NCBI GenBank assembly: GCA_903813345.2 | Contig: CAIIXF020000004.1 | Location: 25,979,985-26,043,984, forward strand | Reading direction: 5' to 3' | From: Owenia fusiformis | Taxonomy: Eukaryota; Annelida; Polychaeta; Sabellida; Oweniidae | Length of the DNA stretch: 64,000 nucleotides | Shown: positions 9,907-21,299 of the stretch, piece after piece | How the letters are laid out: every line of letters begins with the position of its first letter | How positions within the stretch are numbered: position 1 is the first letter of the stretch | Position numbers and translations under genes: made by a program | Notes under the pieces: generated by a model | Seen by the model: only the letters and a program-made list of their open reading frames with translations | What the model was told of the DNA's origin: nothing | The model's database searches: none

Positions 9907-11007
9907 CTGCAAGTAAAGAATAAAAAATGAGAACCAATAGCGTGACCAAGCTTATGTGTTTTCACATTTCTCTGCATTTCTGATATGCAAAAGTGTGAGT
10001 CTGAGTATTATGCTGTTTTAAATAGGTTTTATGTATGAACATACTTTCTCCAATTGTGTAAATGATACCTATTCCTTAATCCCTATAATTTTCTCTCTCA
10101 GGAATTTCCCATAGTAATCTAATGGTACAGTTCCAAGCAGAATTCGAGATAACAGGAAAGTAAATCTTAAGTACACACCGATTTTCTTTTAAAGTGTCTC
10201 ACATATTCGATCAAAATTTGCCATGCAAACATGTTAGTCTACTTTACTGGCCCCCCTTGCTGTAACAAGGAACACAAAACACATTAAAACGTAAACATAA
10301 ACCAATTAGTCACTTCACTATGAAAGTGAGGGGTGTTAGTGTATTAGCAGTGGTCATTTACTGTGTCAACTTAGTAACCCTTGCATATCGTGCTCACTCA
10401 AGTATTGAATATTTTTTATGATCTAAATGATTGTGGTTTATCAAAAAAGTGATATATCTTAGTTAGAAATACATTAATAAATATATTCATTCAAATCAGT
10501 AGCACTAGAATGCGGGAAGAAAGAGCAATGATGACAAAATGCAGGCAGAATTTTCCGTAAGGGTTTCAAACATTTCTGGACACAATCATAAATGTACTTC
10601 ATGTGTACTGTTATTTTTAGTGCTGTATTTATAGATATAATTTCACGTATTAAAATCATATTTTCCAGCAATGACTTCAGATTCGGAACCACACCCATAT
10701 CACATTTTCTTCAATAACTCCAAACATGTGTAAACATTGACCATGTGCATATAAATTCAGATTTCACGAGCTCTTTCCCATTCGAGTACCTCATACACCC
10801 CTGCATGGATTTGAGTTGGATTCGCCTTTTATACGTGAGCCGACACACATCGCAAACGCTGATTGGATAAAGATTGCGAGAATCTTTAAACCAAATCAGT
10901 CCAAAAAGGTATGTATTAAAAATACACGTTTTATGTTTTAAGTGTTCATAAAAAGTGTTTTTAGTTATTATATTTTTAGTTTCACCACCATAGTTTACGG
11001 AATCAGC

Positions 11008-11556
11008 AAATAGAGAGGTTTCGCACAACGGGTTAGCTAAAACGTATCCGCATCCGTATCTCGTTACTACAAAATGCTTAAACATTTCTGTTTTTGGTAG
11101 AAATGATATTTGATATTTGAAATTAGTGTGTACATTTGCGTATACTTCGTTTGTCCTGCGAATATTAAGATATGCAGCAAGTGTGTTTTGACTAAAAATT
11201 AACGTTGTGCGAAACATGTACGCTGTATTTATCGAATATCATTCCACACAGTGTAAAATGAACAAACCATTTGAAAAACTCGATTAATGTCAAATAATAA
11301 ACAAATTAATTCACCAAATTTAAGTCAAAATATACATAATACACTGTGCTTGTTCATATAGTAAAACTTTTAGAATTGAAAACATTATAATCGAAGAAAA
11401 ACTGGAATACGTATATGACCAACGTACAAAAGCCTCGTTTTTCGTGTTTTCCGTATCGCTTCACGTATAAATTGAACTCACTACGCATAAATCTGGTAAA
11501 TAGTTTACGGCTACGGATCCGCTGAGCTAAAAAACGTTTTGCAAAACCTCTCAATT
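11008..11556. mobile_element. MITE copy A in astacin intron 3
   Basis: Left end TAGAGAGGTTTCGCACAACG is inverted against right end CGTTTTGCAAAACCTCTC. An internal block (GACCAACGTACAAAAGCC, then CGTATCGCTTCACGTATAAA) is shared with a shorter copy at 15926-16266. The 168-residue minus frame at 10711-11217 overlaps its left part and has no recognisable domain; I treat it as spurious. Confidence 0.65.
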
Positions 11557-11574
11557 GACTCGATCAACACTTAC

Positions 11575-11644
11575 CGACATACAGCCTGGTGTATTTAATG
11601 TGATCCCATTACCACCGGGATTTAGACCAACCGGGGAGCTGCAT
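11575..11644 (-). CDS. Astacin-like metalloprotease, exon 3
   Basis: A 70-bp exon between an acceptor ending in TTCTAG and a donor starting GTAAGT. After one base completing a Gly codon with the previous exon (GG+A) it reads CSSPVGLNPGGNGITLNTPG then CMS. This corresponds to the astacin segment with the conserved CxSxVG...GC before the zinc motif. The two Cys are those that form conserved disulfides in the family. It ends in phase 0, matching exon 4. Confidence 0.9.
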
Positions 11645-12232
11645 CTAGAAGTTTGAAATTATACTTTAAAGAATGGCATGGGGTGTAGATAAATAGAATA
11701 GCCAAAAAATAGATTTTTTTTATATCTTCACAGAGCTAGTCAATTTTCTCAAGTTTCATATTGATTGAGAAAATGCTATTCTGCAGTTAGATTTTAACTT
11801 CATCATTTTGTTAGGTTGTGATAGGATATTAAAAACAGGAAGAATATTTTTTTAAATTTAAGTCCTCAAGCTTAGCCAATCAAAATTGAGTGTGAAGCGG
11901 TGTTGTTAATTGAACTTACTCATTCTTTGTTTCTGTACCATGTTAAAGTATTGATGTAATATGACGAAAAAAATCGAGCACTGTTCGAAAATCTTTTAAC
12001 GTTATTAGAAAGTCAAATGTCTTCCAAAACGAATACACGAAAATCAAACATGAAATCCTGAATGCATTCCTCAGATTATTTTTTAAAATCTCGAGGGCGG
12101 GGACATCATTGTACATGTTGTACATGGTTTTATAATGTCGGTCGGCTAGCTGTGCATGGGGCACAATAAGAATAGGTTCTTAAACAAAACATTGAGCTAT
12201 TTTTGTTGGCTCTATATAGACAAGTGAAAAAT

Positions 12233-12965
12233 AAGTAGATTTTTTATTTTTATTTATTTATATTATGATAATATAACAATTGAATGTACAAAGCATGTGC
12301 ACTCGATCGACGCCCTTAGTATGGGCATATCAGTGCTTATATCAATAATTATTGCAGAGCAATAAATAAACATATAATATATAACAGTAAAACATACATT
12401 ATCTAAATTGTTTGGATGCAATACAGAAACTTTGAAGTCTTGATAGAAATAATTAATTCAACTGTAATGTGATCTTATATAACATTTTCATTCATCTTTT
12501 CCAAAAGGTCCTTTTTAATGTTGTGTTTAAAAGAATTCAAAGTTTTACATGTTCGAAATACAATTGACAAAGAATTCCATAAAAAAGCACCAGAATATGT
12601 CACTGATCTTTTTGTCAATTCAGTTTTTATTTTTCTGGGGCGTATATTATGAAACTGTCTTGTAGTACGATTACCAACAATATGATTGTGCATGAATGTA
12701 AAGTAGTTTCTGAAAAGATAAGCAGGAAAATTTGATGGTTCCTTCTCTAACCTGTGAATGTCAAAAATTGTTAAGATTTTCATTTACCTAAATAATGGTA
12801 CACAAGATTGTTGATAATAACAAATCAGCCTTACAACTTTTTTCTGAAGATTAAGTTATGGTGTAAGTAATGATTGGTTGACATTACCCCATATGATGTT
12901 GCAATATGAAATATGTGAATAAACAAGTGAATAGTACAGAACAGGCTATATCAATTACTTGCACT
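12233..12965 (-). pseudogene. LINE 3' fragment: reverse transcriptase C-terminal region and tail
   Basis: On the minus strand near 12930-12790, in broken frames, it reads YSHISYCNIIWGNVNQSLLT then QKKVVRLICYY. These match the post-RT region of many animal LINEs (Y..YCN.IWG...., QKK.VR.I). A 102-residue frame (12475-12783) follows with RPRKIKTELTKRSVTYSGAF and LWNSL, the usual C-terminal block. An AT-rich tail with AATAAATAAA ends near 12235. It is 5' truncated and lies in intron 2 of the astacin gene. Confidence 0.75.
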
Positions 12966-13064
12966 GGCCACTAAGTTCCCTGTCTTGATTTTAGATTCAC
13001 CTTGTGAAATATATGTAATATCATCTCGGTATACAAGTCACTTATCTTAATAACAATATCTTAC

Positions 13065-13188
13065 CCGCCTCCTGGATTGAACGTTATCCCTGGAGCTGGC
13101 GACGAGGTGACCTCCTGAAATGTGGCGCAAGTTTTTTCCGCCCATTGTTGCGTACCCGCACGAATCAAATCTTTGTTCGCCGTGGAAT
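13065..13188 (-). CDS. Astacin-like metalloprotease, exon 2
   Basis: A 124-bp exon with acceptor ending CAAG and donor GTAAGA. The two leading bases complete a Tyr codon with exon 1 (T+AT). It then reads STANKDLIRAGTQQWAEKTC and ATFQEV, ending ITFNPGG plus two bases. This is the start of the astacin catalytic domain, where the family has an (I..AM..W...TCI.F) block with the first conserved Cys. Phases agree on both sides, so exons 1-4 form one continuous frame. Confidence 0.9.
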
Positions 13189-13539
13189 CTTGAATTGATA
13201 AAAGAAAAGAATCAATTTCATTTTCTTATTTTCTGATTAATAAAGAAAACAGATTACTTTGATGATCGGTACTGCACCCGTTGTCAAAGCTACAAATATA
13301 AAGATGAATTTAACATACACTACGAGTTTCCCACTAGCACTCTTAAAAACGTAGGTGTATCGAGCAATGACGTCGTAAAATGACCAGTATTTTTACATTA
13401 CATTTTTGCTTTTGTAGAAAATAGAAACAATGCACGTCATCTTGCAATTTGTGAACTTATTTTTATGATTGATTAAAGGCACTTTTTACGTCATGCAATA
13501 ATTGTACCTTGAGTTTAATTAGTATTTCCAGTCTGATTT

Positions 13540-13665
13540 AATCTTTTTTTCGGAAGAGTAGTTGTCCTGCTTGACAAGTGATTCAAGATGAAGTAACGAT
13601 GATAACTAAGATGAATATACGATGACATATACTTTACTATTTGTTTTTGTAATATAGTATACTAT
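13540..13665. repeat. Direct repeat in astacin intron 1, copy 1
   Basis: CGGAAGAGTAGTTGTCCTG followed by a ...GACAAG.GATTC.AGATGAA block recurs at 15113-15210. Both copies continue to a similar ATACGATGA.ATATACTT.A stretch. The mariner at 13676 lies just downstream of this copy. Confidence 0.6.
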
Positions 13666-13675
13666 GAAGCATATA

Positions 13676-14732
13676 CGAGGATTGTCCCAGAAGTAATGCA
13701 CTATATGCTCTAACTTTCTTTTGTATTCTTCAATTCAGCTAATTTTTTTCGTATATTGCAATTGAAGTGTTATCTATTATATCCCGAAATTTAACCATCA
13801 TGCGTTAATGTTAAGTCTTGAAATAGTTACTCTAGCAACGCGGGGTAGGGATGGGCGGGGCATGTATCAATTTCTAATCATGAAAAGCTCTTAAGTGTTA
13901 TTCAGTTAGTATTTCTTTTTTGTAAATGATCAAAATGTTTAGGAAATTGTTAAATTTATTCTGAATGATGTTCACCGAGCACAAATAATGATATTTAGCA
14001 CTTGTACTGTAATGGCACAATGCCACAATTCAATAGCAACAAATGGAAAAACGGTCACAATCAAGAAATTACAAAAATGGCTGAAATTCTCAAGGCTGAA
14101 AAGAAAACATTGAATTCAGTGGCCAAATTTCATACTTCACTTTGATTCACAGCCACAGACACTCAAGTACATGTAACTATGAAGAAATATATAAGGAGTG
14201 TATACCAGATAGAACTACAATTATGAGGTGGCAGAAGAGATTTTAAAATGACTTTGATGACTTGAAATATGCAGTGTCAAATCATTTTGCTAGTCTGACA
14301 CACGAGAACTTCAGATGACCACAGTAGAACTCGGGAAAAGGCATCAGAAGTGTGTTACTTGTAAAAGTTCGGTATTTTGAGAAAAAATGTAATGGGACAC
14401 TGCAATAATACATCAATTAAATCTAGGATGTGCTCATACTAATTTAGTCACTTGAAATTTATTTTTGAGCGTACTTATCAAAGCAAAACAAAATGATTTT
14501 TGTTGATTAAATTATTTGTTATTTCTTTTGACGTGACAAAAACCTGTCCCTCCCTACCCAAAACTTACCAACTTGATTTTATTATAGCATCATTGGATTA
14601 TTATCGATCTATAAGGAATATTGTAGAATAATCAAAATATCTCCAAAGATTATTCTCTGAAAATTTCATGGAAAAACATCAAATATTGATAAAGTTAGAG
14701 CAAATAGTGCATTACTTCTGGGACAACCCTCG
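13676..14732. mobile_element. Decayed mariner-like element in astacin intron 1
   Basis: Left end CGAGGATTGTCCCAGAAGTA is inverted against right end TACTTCTGGGACAACCCTCG, with TTAGAGCA.ATAGTGCATTAC blocks inside each arm. TA precedes the left end; the right flank is TG, explained by one mutation. The interior retains a broken plus-strand frame near 14050-14130 reading about QEITKMAEILKAEKKT, but stops are frequent and no catalytic motif could be read. Confidence 0.75.
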
Positions 14733-15420
14733 TGTGTATTAGATGTAGTAAGATGTATGCAGTGTAGAGAGGTAGGTCAGTAAAGATGTCATGTTTAATA
14801 TATTACATGTTAAACTAGTCTCGATACATCTGAATTGTAATATTTTTATTTTTATCTATGTTTTAGGGTTATTTAGACAATATATAATAAAAATCAAATA
14901 CAGTTCAGAGTTACCATATGTTGATCCTACCATCGGTTACATTTGTATTCTATGATATCTACCTTAACGTTTATTTGTATTCATTATATTAATACTGGGC
15001 GTGTTGTTTGTAAGAGGCTTCAAGCTTAGGTCCTAATGTCATAACGATATCCTGTTTTTGTAAACAAATCTGATGAGTCATACACCTGTGATCTATTTTT
15101 AGTCTCTAATTTTGAATCTTTTTTTTCGGAAGAGTAGTTGTCCTGTTCGACAAGGGATTCGAGATGAACTAAACATACGATGAAATATACTTCAATATTT
15201 GCATTAACAGGTGATCATTTTGAGGGGAATAAGGAAATGCGATTTTTTCAATATTGAATTGAATGTGTTGTCTGAATACATTTTTTACTTTGATGAAACA
15301 TATCTTTTGTTCAAGGCTGTTCCTATACCAACAAATAATAGCAGCATTTGCGAAAGTACCAAATCAGGGAGTAAATAGAGAATTTTCGCTATACTCTGGG
15401 ACAATACAAAGCGTCAACAA

Positions 15421-15790
15421 GGTCAAGGAAACAAACTCAGAACTTGTAGAACCTATAAACATGACATAAATACAGAAAGATATGTTACATCAACGCTTTC
15501 TATCTCTCAAAGAAAGGCATTTGCCTCAATAAGATGTGGTGTAGCACCAATAAGAATAGAAACTGGTCGTTATGAAAGGCAGCCAGTGTGTCCTTTATGT
15601 AATAATGCAATTGAAAATGAAAGACATGTAATCTTGAACTGTTCTCGTTATGAGCCATCCGTATAGACTTGTATGCAAACGTTTCTACTATTGTAACTGG
15701 TTTCATGAATTTAAATGAAGAGAGTAAATTTCAGTGTTTAATGTCTAATGTCTATAATAAAATTAAATTAAAATTAAAAAATATACGTAA
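15421..15790 (+). pseudogene. LINE C-terminal zinc-knuckle fragment
   Basis: Plus frame from 15421 reads GNKLRTCRTYKHDINTERYV, then SQRKAFASIRCGVAPIRIET, GRYERQPVCPLCNNAIENE and RHVILNCSRY, with a stop at 15664. CPLC...E.H....C is the C-terminal zinc-binding motif after the RT in several LINE clades, preceded by the usual R.GV.PL.IE.GRY block. A +1 shift is needed to continue with RIDLYANVSTIVTGF and KFQCLMSN. It is a truncated relic in astacin intron 1. Confidence 0.8.
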
Positions 15791-15925
15791 TTGGCTCACT
15801 TATAAGATTCCCTACTTTACATTATTTGCAATACGTCATCATACTTTGCACTCTCTATTAGTAAGACTACACATACACATTAATAAGACTACACATACAC
15901 ATTAGTAAGACTACACATACACATT

Positions 15926-16266
15926 TTACGAATAGAGAGCGCAAGGCATGAAACATGTACACTGTGCGAAACATGTACACTGTAATTATTGCAATACCAT
16001 TCAATACAGTGTAAAATATATTGAACATACCATTTGAATAACTCAATTTATGTCACCAAAGTCAAATCATACACACTGTGCTTGTCATATAGTGTCACCG
16101 TCAGAACTAAAAACAATATAATCGAAGGATAAAATGTAAAACGTAAATGACCAACGTACAAAAGCCCCATTTTTCGTGTTTTCCGTATCGCTTCACGTAT
16201 AAATTGAACTAACTACGCATAAATCGGATCCGTTCAGCTGAGAAACGTTTTGCGAAACCTCTCTAT
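15926..16266. mobile_element. MITE copy B in astacin intron 1
   Basis: Shares GACCAACGTACAAAAGCC, TTTTTCGTGTTTTCCGTATC and AACGTTTTGC.AAACCTCTC with copy A at 11008-11556 in the same orientation. It is shorter at its left end. GAAACATGTACACTG is tandemly duplicated near its left side. Confidence 0.6.
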
Positions 16267-16574
16267 AAATGAGCCAATTACGTATAACGAAAATTCTCTA
16301 TTATTTCCAAAGTTACAATTAATCAAATTTTAATTTGTTTGAGAAATTACGGCAAAACATAATATAAAGAAATATTCGCTTTTCAAGGTCTTGTCGACAT
16401 TTCTCTCAAAGATTTAATTATAACAACTATTGTAAAACTAAATTAAGAAGATTAAATTCCGAGGAAAATGAATGGTCTTATTTGACTTTCGCTTCTTATT
16501 AAATGTACAAAGACAAGATTCACAGATGGAATCTCGGTCATGAAACCAATATCACTTATATTGAAAACACTTAC

Positions 16575-17049
16575 ATGAAGCGTCAATGAAGAATGAAACT
16601 GGAAATGACCATTTATCGGAATTTTTAAGTTTGCGTCGAAATCTCTTCAAAGACTTGGTCCCTCTTCTTTTTCTCCCTCTTGTTGTTAACTGCTTCATGA
16701 CTTCTTCAACGCTTGGTCCTCTGATTTTCGGTTCCATAACGTGACCATATTTATCGGCGGTGTCATTTACACGAGGAGCATTTTGATTGATGTTCGTCAA
16801 AATAAATATATTTAACATATCTTCATGTGATAGTTCGATGTCCCCGATGGTTTTCCCTTCCGACAGTTTTAGTTTTTCAAGAACCTCCTCCAAATCTTCA
16901 TCGCTTAAGTAAGCGTATGGATCGTCTTCAACCAAAGGACTCGAATTTTCTAGCGCATCCAGTGCTCTGTCCACCCGCTCCGATGTACAAAAGATCGGAG
17001 ATAAACAAACTAGCAACTGAACGAAACGCACTTGAAGTGAGAACTTCAT
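16575..17049 (-). CDS. Astacin-like metalloprotease, exon 1 (signal peptide and propeptide)
   Basis: The ATG at 17049 opens 158 codons plus one base before the donor GTAAGT. The N-terminus MKFSLQVRFVQLLVCLSPIF has a hydrophobic core typical of a signal peptide, so the product is probably secreted. The propeptide is acidic (DEDLEEVLEKL) and contains IGDIEL, close to the FxGD 'aspartate switch' by which astacin propeptides block the zinc. RGRKRRG is a furin-type cleavage site. Downstream KWSFPVSFFIDAS is the conserved start of the mature domain, continuing into exon 2. The gene spans at least 7.3 kb here. Astacins digest extracellular proteins, activate growth factors or act in hatching; the specific role cannot be inferred. 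Confidence 0.9.
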
Positions 17050-18227
17050 CGTGCTTTTGTCAGCTTGTGATCAGAATATGTGATCTTAGATATTGCTAGA
17101 TATTCTTTGTAACCTCAACCAACCGTACCCGCTGACTGAAGTCCGTAGACTGAAGTTGATTGCGCGATGAAATGAAACTTCAGATTTTGTTTTTTTAAAA
17201 CATGTGTCAAGATAGAAAAAATATTACTCAGAATAAACGTATTACAATGACAAATTGTTTCTGTAACAAAATGGAGGAGCTTCCGGTATTGAAATAATCA
17301 AATATGCAAATGCAGATCATGTAAGTTGCAAACACATGCATAGGCGTAGCCATAGGGTGGGGTGGGGGAAATTGATCGGTGACATGGGTATCTGTATGCG
17401 TAGGAACTTATGATGTTTGCTTTTATTATCAAAATGGTCAGGGAAAACAAAATTCACTCGATAAGATGTGAGAAAAATATGAACTTCATTAGCAAATTAG
17501 TTATAATCAAATTTTGACAAAGAATGACAATAAGATGAGTCACACTTTAAGTATTAAAATGAAGGCATTACAATTTACATCCATAATGCTGTTATATTCA
17601 TTAGAATTCCTCGAGTACACGTGGTTTGACAGTCAGTTTTGATTTACGAAATGTAGAAATAACATCCAAATTAAATTATGGATATTCAAAAGAGGACATT
17701 TAAATTTACAATATGTAAAAATATCAAAATTGTCCAAAGCAAGCATAACGTGCAGTAGACTGATGAACTTCGTTCTCCACACCGAGACTAGTCTTTTCAC
17801 AATATATAGAATTTTAGGTAAATGATTTATTTTCGATTATATTGAAAACGTAATTAAATACATATAATTTTGGAAAATAAGGTTAAGATTATGGAGGATG
17901 AGAACTGCATTGTATTGTATTGTATTGTATTGTATTGTATTGTATTGTATCTTTCATAACCACACGTGTATATTGTGAGTACATTTACAATTTTTGTTTT
18001 GCATTAACACATTTACACAAAATTACATTTGCATAAGCATATCACGCTTTGCATACATTAGGAATACAGCCTTGACTTTTAAAATCATTGCCTCATCATT
18101 GTCTGATTTGAAAGTTTGAAATATAATGTCATCATTACCAATTCTAAATAAATTGAGAAGTGCAACTCTTTCCGCATCTATGGAATTACAGCAGATCATC
18201 GGCGTAAACTGGACATGTCAGGTCAGG
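17050..18227. other. Upstream flank of the astacin gene; no gene seen
   Basis: No convincing TATA or initiator could be placed for the minus-strand gene. The stretch is AT-rich and carries a (TTGTA)n microsatellite near 17910-17950. GGCGTAGCCATAGGG near 17343 resembles the termini of the small inverted-repeat elements elsewhere in the window. Confidence 0.4.
17908..17952 (+). repeat. Pentanucleotide microsatellite (TTGTA)n
   Basis: Eight to nine near-perfect TTGTA units. A shorter related TCGTA run is at 30127-30150. Confidence 0.95.
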
Positions 18228-18430
18228 CCCGTAGCCAGAGGAGGGGGGGGGGGGGCTGGGGGGGGGGGGCTGGGGGAGGAGAAGCTCCGGATCCCCCCTG
18301 GCCAGAAATTCTTTCAAAATCATGCAGTTTTTCACCATTCTGAGAATTTGTCGCTTGATTTTCAGCCAAAATTGTGAAAAAGCTCCCCCCTGGAAAAAAG
18401 CTCCCCCTCCTGGTAAAAGCTGGCTACGGG
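18228..18430. mobile_element. Small inverted-repeat element with G-runs
   Basis: CCCGTAGCCAG at the left is inverted against CTGGCTACGGG at the right. Inside are long G-runs and TTTTTCACCATTCTGAGAAT. A related element at 58850-59027 shares a homopolymer after the left terminus and a TTTTTCACCTTTCTGAGCA block. Open frames through this region on both strands are low-complexity by-products. Confidence 0.6.
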
Positions 18431-19080
18431 CAAGCATGTGATATCCAGCCCACCAACTAATGCACCCAAATTTAACGATTGCAATTCTAGGATTAAGTCA
18501 GCATTATATAGTTGGTGCATTAACATAAAAAAGACCCCGCCCTGATGAACTTCTTGAAGTACACAGAACGGAGCATAGAGCGTATCCACACGTACCAGTC
18601 CATGCACATGCGGATCTGGGGGTGACCTGAAATTTGGGCATCCCCTTGTTGGTTCCCATGGTTACCATGTAATTGTAATTTTACTTGTAGATATACGTCT
18701 TGAACTTTTAAGTTTCTTTCTTCCTGAAACATGCTGTTTTATTTAAGTAACTTCAATTTCGGAGATTTTTGAAAATGAGAAAAACTATTTCTTTCTAATT
18801 TTACTTGGTTAAGGTCTCTGGTGTAATCAAAAAGACGATATCGAAAACTTTTTGTCAGCCATTTGTGATGAAGCGAATGCCTATTCTATCCTTATGTTGC
18901 TATAGAATATAACTCCAGAACATGGAACCAATGCGTGATTTCAGACCAATCAGTTGTGAAATTACGTTCTTGGGGATTAATTGTGGACCAATCAAAACGC
19001 AATCGTACGAGTTCACAGATCGAACAAAAATCGAAGACAAAAGTCCCTTCCCGATCTTCCTTTGACTGGAATCTACCAAT

Positions 19081-19162
19081 TTGGTACTAATATTACCATT
19101 ATGTTCATCTCCTGGTTCAGTATTTGTTCCGGAGATGAACATTATAGTAATATTATTACCAA
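19081..19162. repeat. Long hairpin, 32-bp arms
   Basis: The left arm (19081-19112, ending ATGTTCATCTCC) pairs with the right arm (19131-19162, starting GGAGATGAACAT) with about three mismatches over 32 bp and an 18-nt loop. No coding function seen; probably a foldback or MITE remnant. Confidence 0.85.
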
Positions 19163-19988
19163 AGTGTTCCACATTAGTTAGAAAATAGTCAAGGAATGCT
19201 GGGAATTAAAACTCCTATCAGACGGGGCTTATTGACACAATATTAAATAATAATACTTCAAATCGGTTTAAGTTCTATTTTAGTTGTAGAGAAACAACAG
19301 ATGTGGATGCTTTCACCTATGAACTATTCAAATTCACGCATTCACCGAATGGCTAGATACAAAACTAAAATTAACTACGTTAAAATAATCGTTCGATAGA
19401 AGAATTCCATATATGGAAATATTAATATGGTATTGTGAGAATTACAATGGATTTCAATTGAAATTGAGTGGGTAACAATCAGAATAAAAAGTGCAGAAAT
19501 AAACTTTAATGCAAAAGGGGGGGGGGGAATAAACATACTGATAGACGGTCGTCATGACACATGCGCACAAATGAATCAGTTTGACTACAGTGACATAAAG
19601 GTAGATCATACTAATTCCTTTTGTTAGTAAATATTTAATTGTTTCAATGACTTAAATATCCCAGGCTGCTGGATATGGTTGACCAGTACGATACGATTAT
19701 TTTCCGAAAAACACAGTCTGGACATCATATTTATATTCAAACTACAATGCTAGTAATATTAAGTGAAAATGCATTAATATTTTTTCAAAATCAAGAATCT
19801 TTCGGATGCATACTGTATAAGTATAATAGACATTAATAGTATTACTGGAATTCCAAAAAATCATAAGGCCTATAGCAACAATCATGTGAACTTCAGGTCA
19901 AAATTCCAATGCTCCCTTGGCCAATCAAATCAGTTCATTGCATTTGTTTCATCAATGCTCTCAATATCATAATTATTCCACATGCAAA

Positions 19989-20321
19989 TACTGTACTACC
20001 GGTTAATTTGCGAGTTTAAATTTCATGAATTTTGAGAAATACCAATTTTGCGGCCATTAAATTTTGCGGATATCAAAGGTTTAACTTCCATTATTCTCTG
20101 AATCCTCAAAATTAATTTATCTTATCTACAGTAATTACACCTACCCAATATCATATACTTTGGATAAGATTTACAATCTCTACTCTCTAGATCTTAGTCA
20201 ATGGCATGTTGCACCTCAGCCTTTAATTGGCGATATTCGCGACTATTAATTTTCGAGATTTTTACACAATCGCGAAAAGCACGAAACTAAATTGCACGCG
20301 AAAAATATCGGGAGTACAGTA
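19989..20321. mobile_element. MITE with TACTGTACT termini
   Basis: TACTGTACTACCGG at the left is inverted against GGGAGTACAGTA at the right. Inside, GGTTAATTTGCGAG and CGCGAAAAATATCGG are further imperfect inverted blocks. Noncoding. Confidence 0.6.
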
Positions 20322-20518
20322 CATTGAAACCATACACTCTTATATTTCATAAGAATTTGCAATCAAGCCTAGCAAATCTATTGGCAGCCAAAATATTAGA
20401 AGGCCAGCAAATGTACACATGCTAAAGTGATGAAACTTTAATGAATTTTAATTTTGCCTATACTGAGATGTGTTAAACTCTATTTGGGTTAGATTTATTC
20501 GGCTACACCCTCTACTTA

Positions 20519-21296
20519 CAGCCTTAACATGCCCCCTATCGGCTATCACCCGCTTCAAAATCATAACAGGTTCCTTTATATCTTCCTTTATCTTCTGTTT
20601 AAGAAAAGCTGTTAGCTATCAGCTGTATTTTTGTCAATCAAGATTTCTCTTCATCTGTGAATTACCCAGCGAGAAACCAAAATGGCAATTTTGATGGAAA
20701 GACACAAAGTACCAGTCAAAATCTCTGAAGATTTCCGGGCAAACAATGGCAGCTCTCCCAGTTAGGTTTTAGACTGTCTTCCCATATTTTGTCAATTTTA
20801 TTCAATTTCAAGTAATGTTTAGAGTTGTGCGTTCAACATATTCGAGAAGTCAATAGCTATAATAAATCTGCAGATTTTGCTCGCATTTATGTAAGCTTTT
20901 CTCTTTTGACGGATACTTTGTGTCTTTCCTTGAAATCATGACAGGTGTAACTGATCTACTGAAATCAACTTCAAGTGCTTACTACTATCTCCCAATGTGA
21001 GCTACATCAGTGCTTTTTGTTGAGAAAATATGTAAGTTATTAGCCGCTTTTTTGCCGATCAGTATTTAAACTCTCTTTATCTGTCATGTACCTAGCAAGA
21101 TTCAGAGATTTTGACTTGTACGTCATGTCTTTCCGTCAAAACTTCCATTTTTGGTTTCTTGGTAAAGAGTAGCTTCTCAATGTATAATGAGAATTTGCTG
21201 TTCGGCACAGAAGCACCTTTTAATTTTTTTCGATTTTCGCAAGGAGGACACTAACACAATTTTGAAGCGGTTGATAGGGGGCTCTAAAGGCTGTTC
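20519..21296. mobile_element. Foldback element with CCCCCTATC arms
   Basis: CAGCCTTAACATGCCCCCTA at the left is inverted against TAGGGGGCTCTAAAGGCTG at the right. CGCTTCAAAAT and its inverse ATTTTGAAGCG follow inside. A second inner pair (TTTTGATGGAAAGACA and its inverse near 21140) extends the arms to roughly 240 bp. No protein motif was seen in the 74-residue frame at 20470-20694. Confidence 0.65.
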
Positions 21297-21299
21297 TAA

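Noticed and set aside
10711-11217. 168-residue minus-strand open frame
   Set aside because: No domain, signal or family motif; its first part overlaps a MITE present again at 15.9 kb, and it lies within an intron.
18126-18437. Gly-rich and Pro-rich frames on opposite strands
   Set aside because: Caused by G-runs in a small inverted-repeat element.
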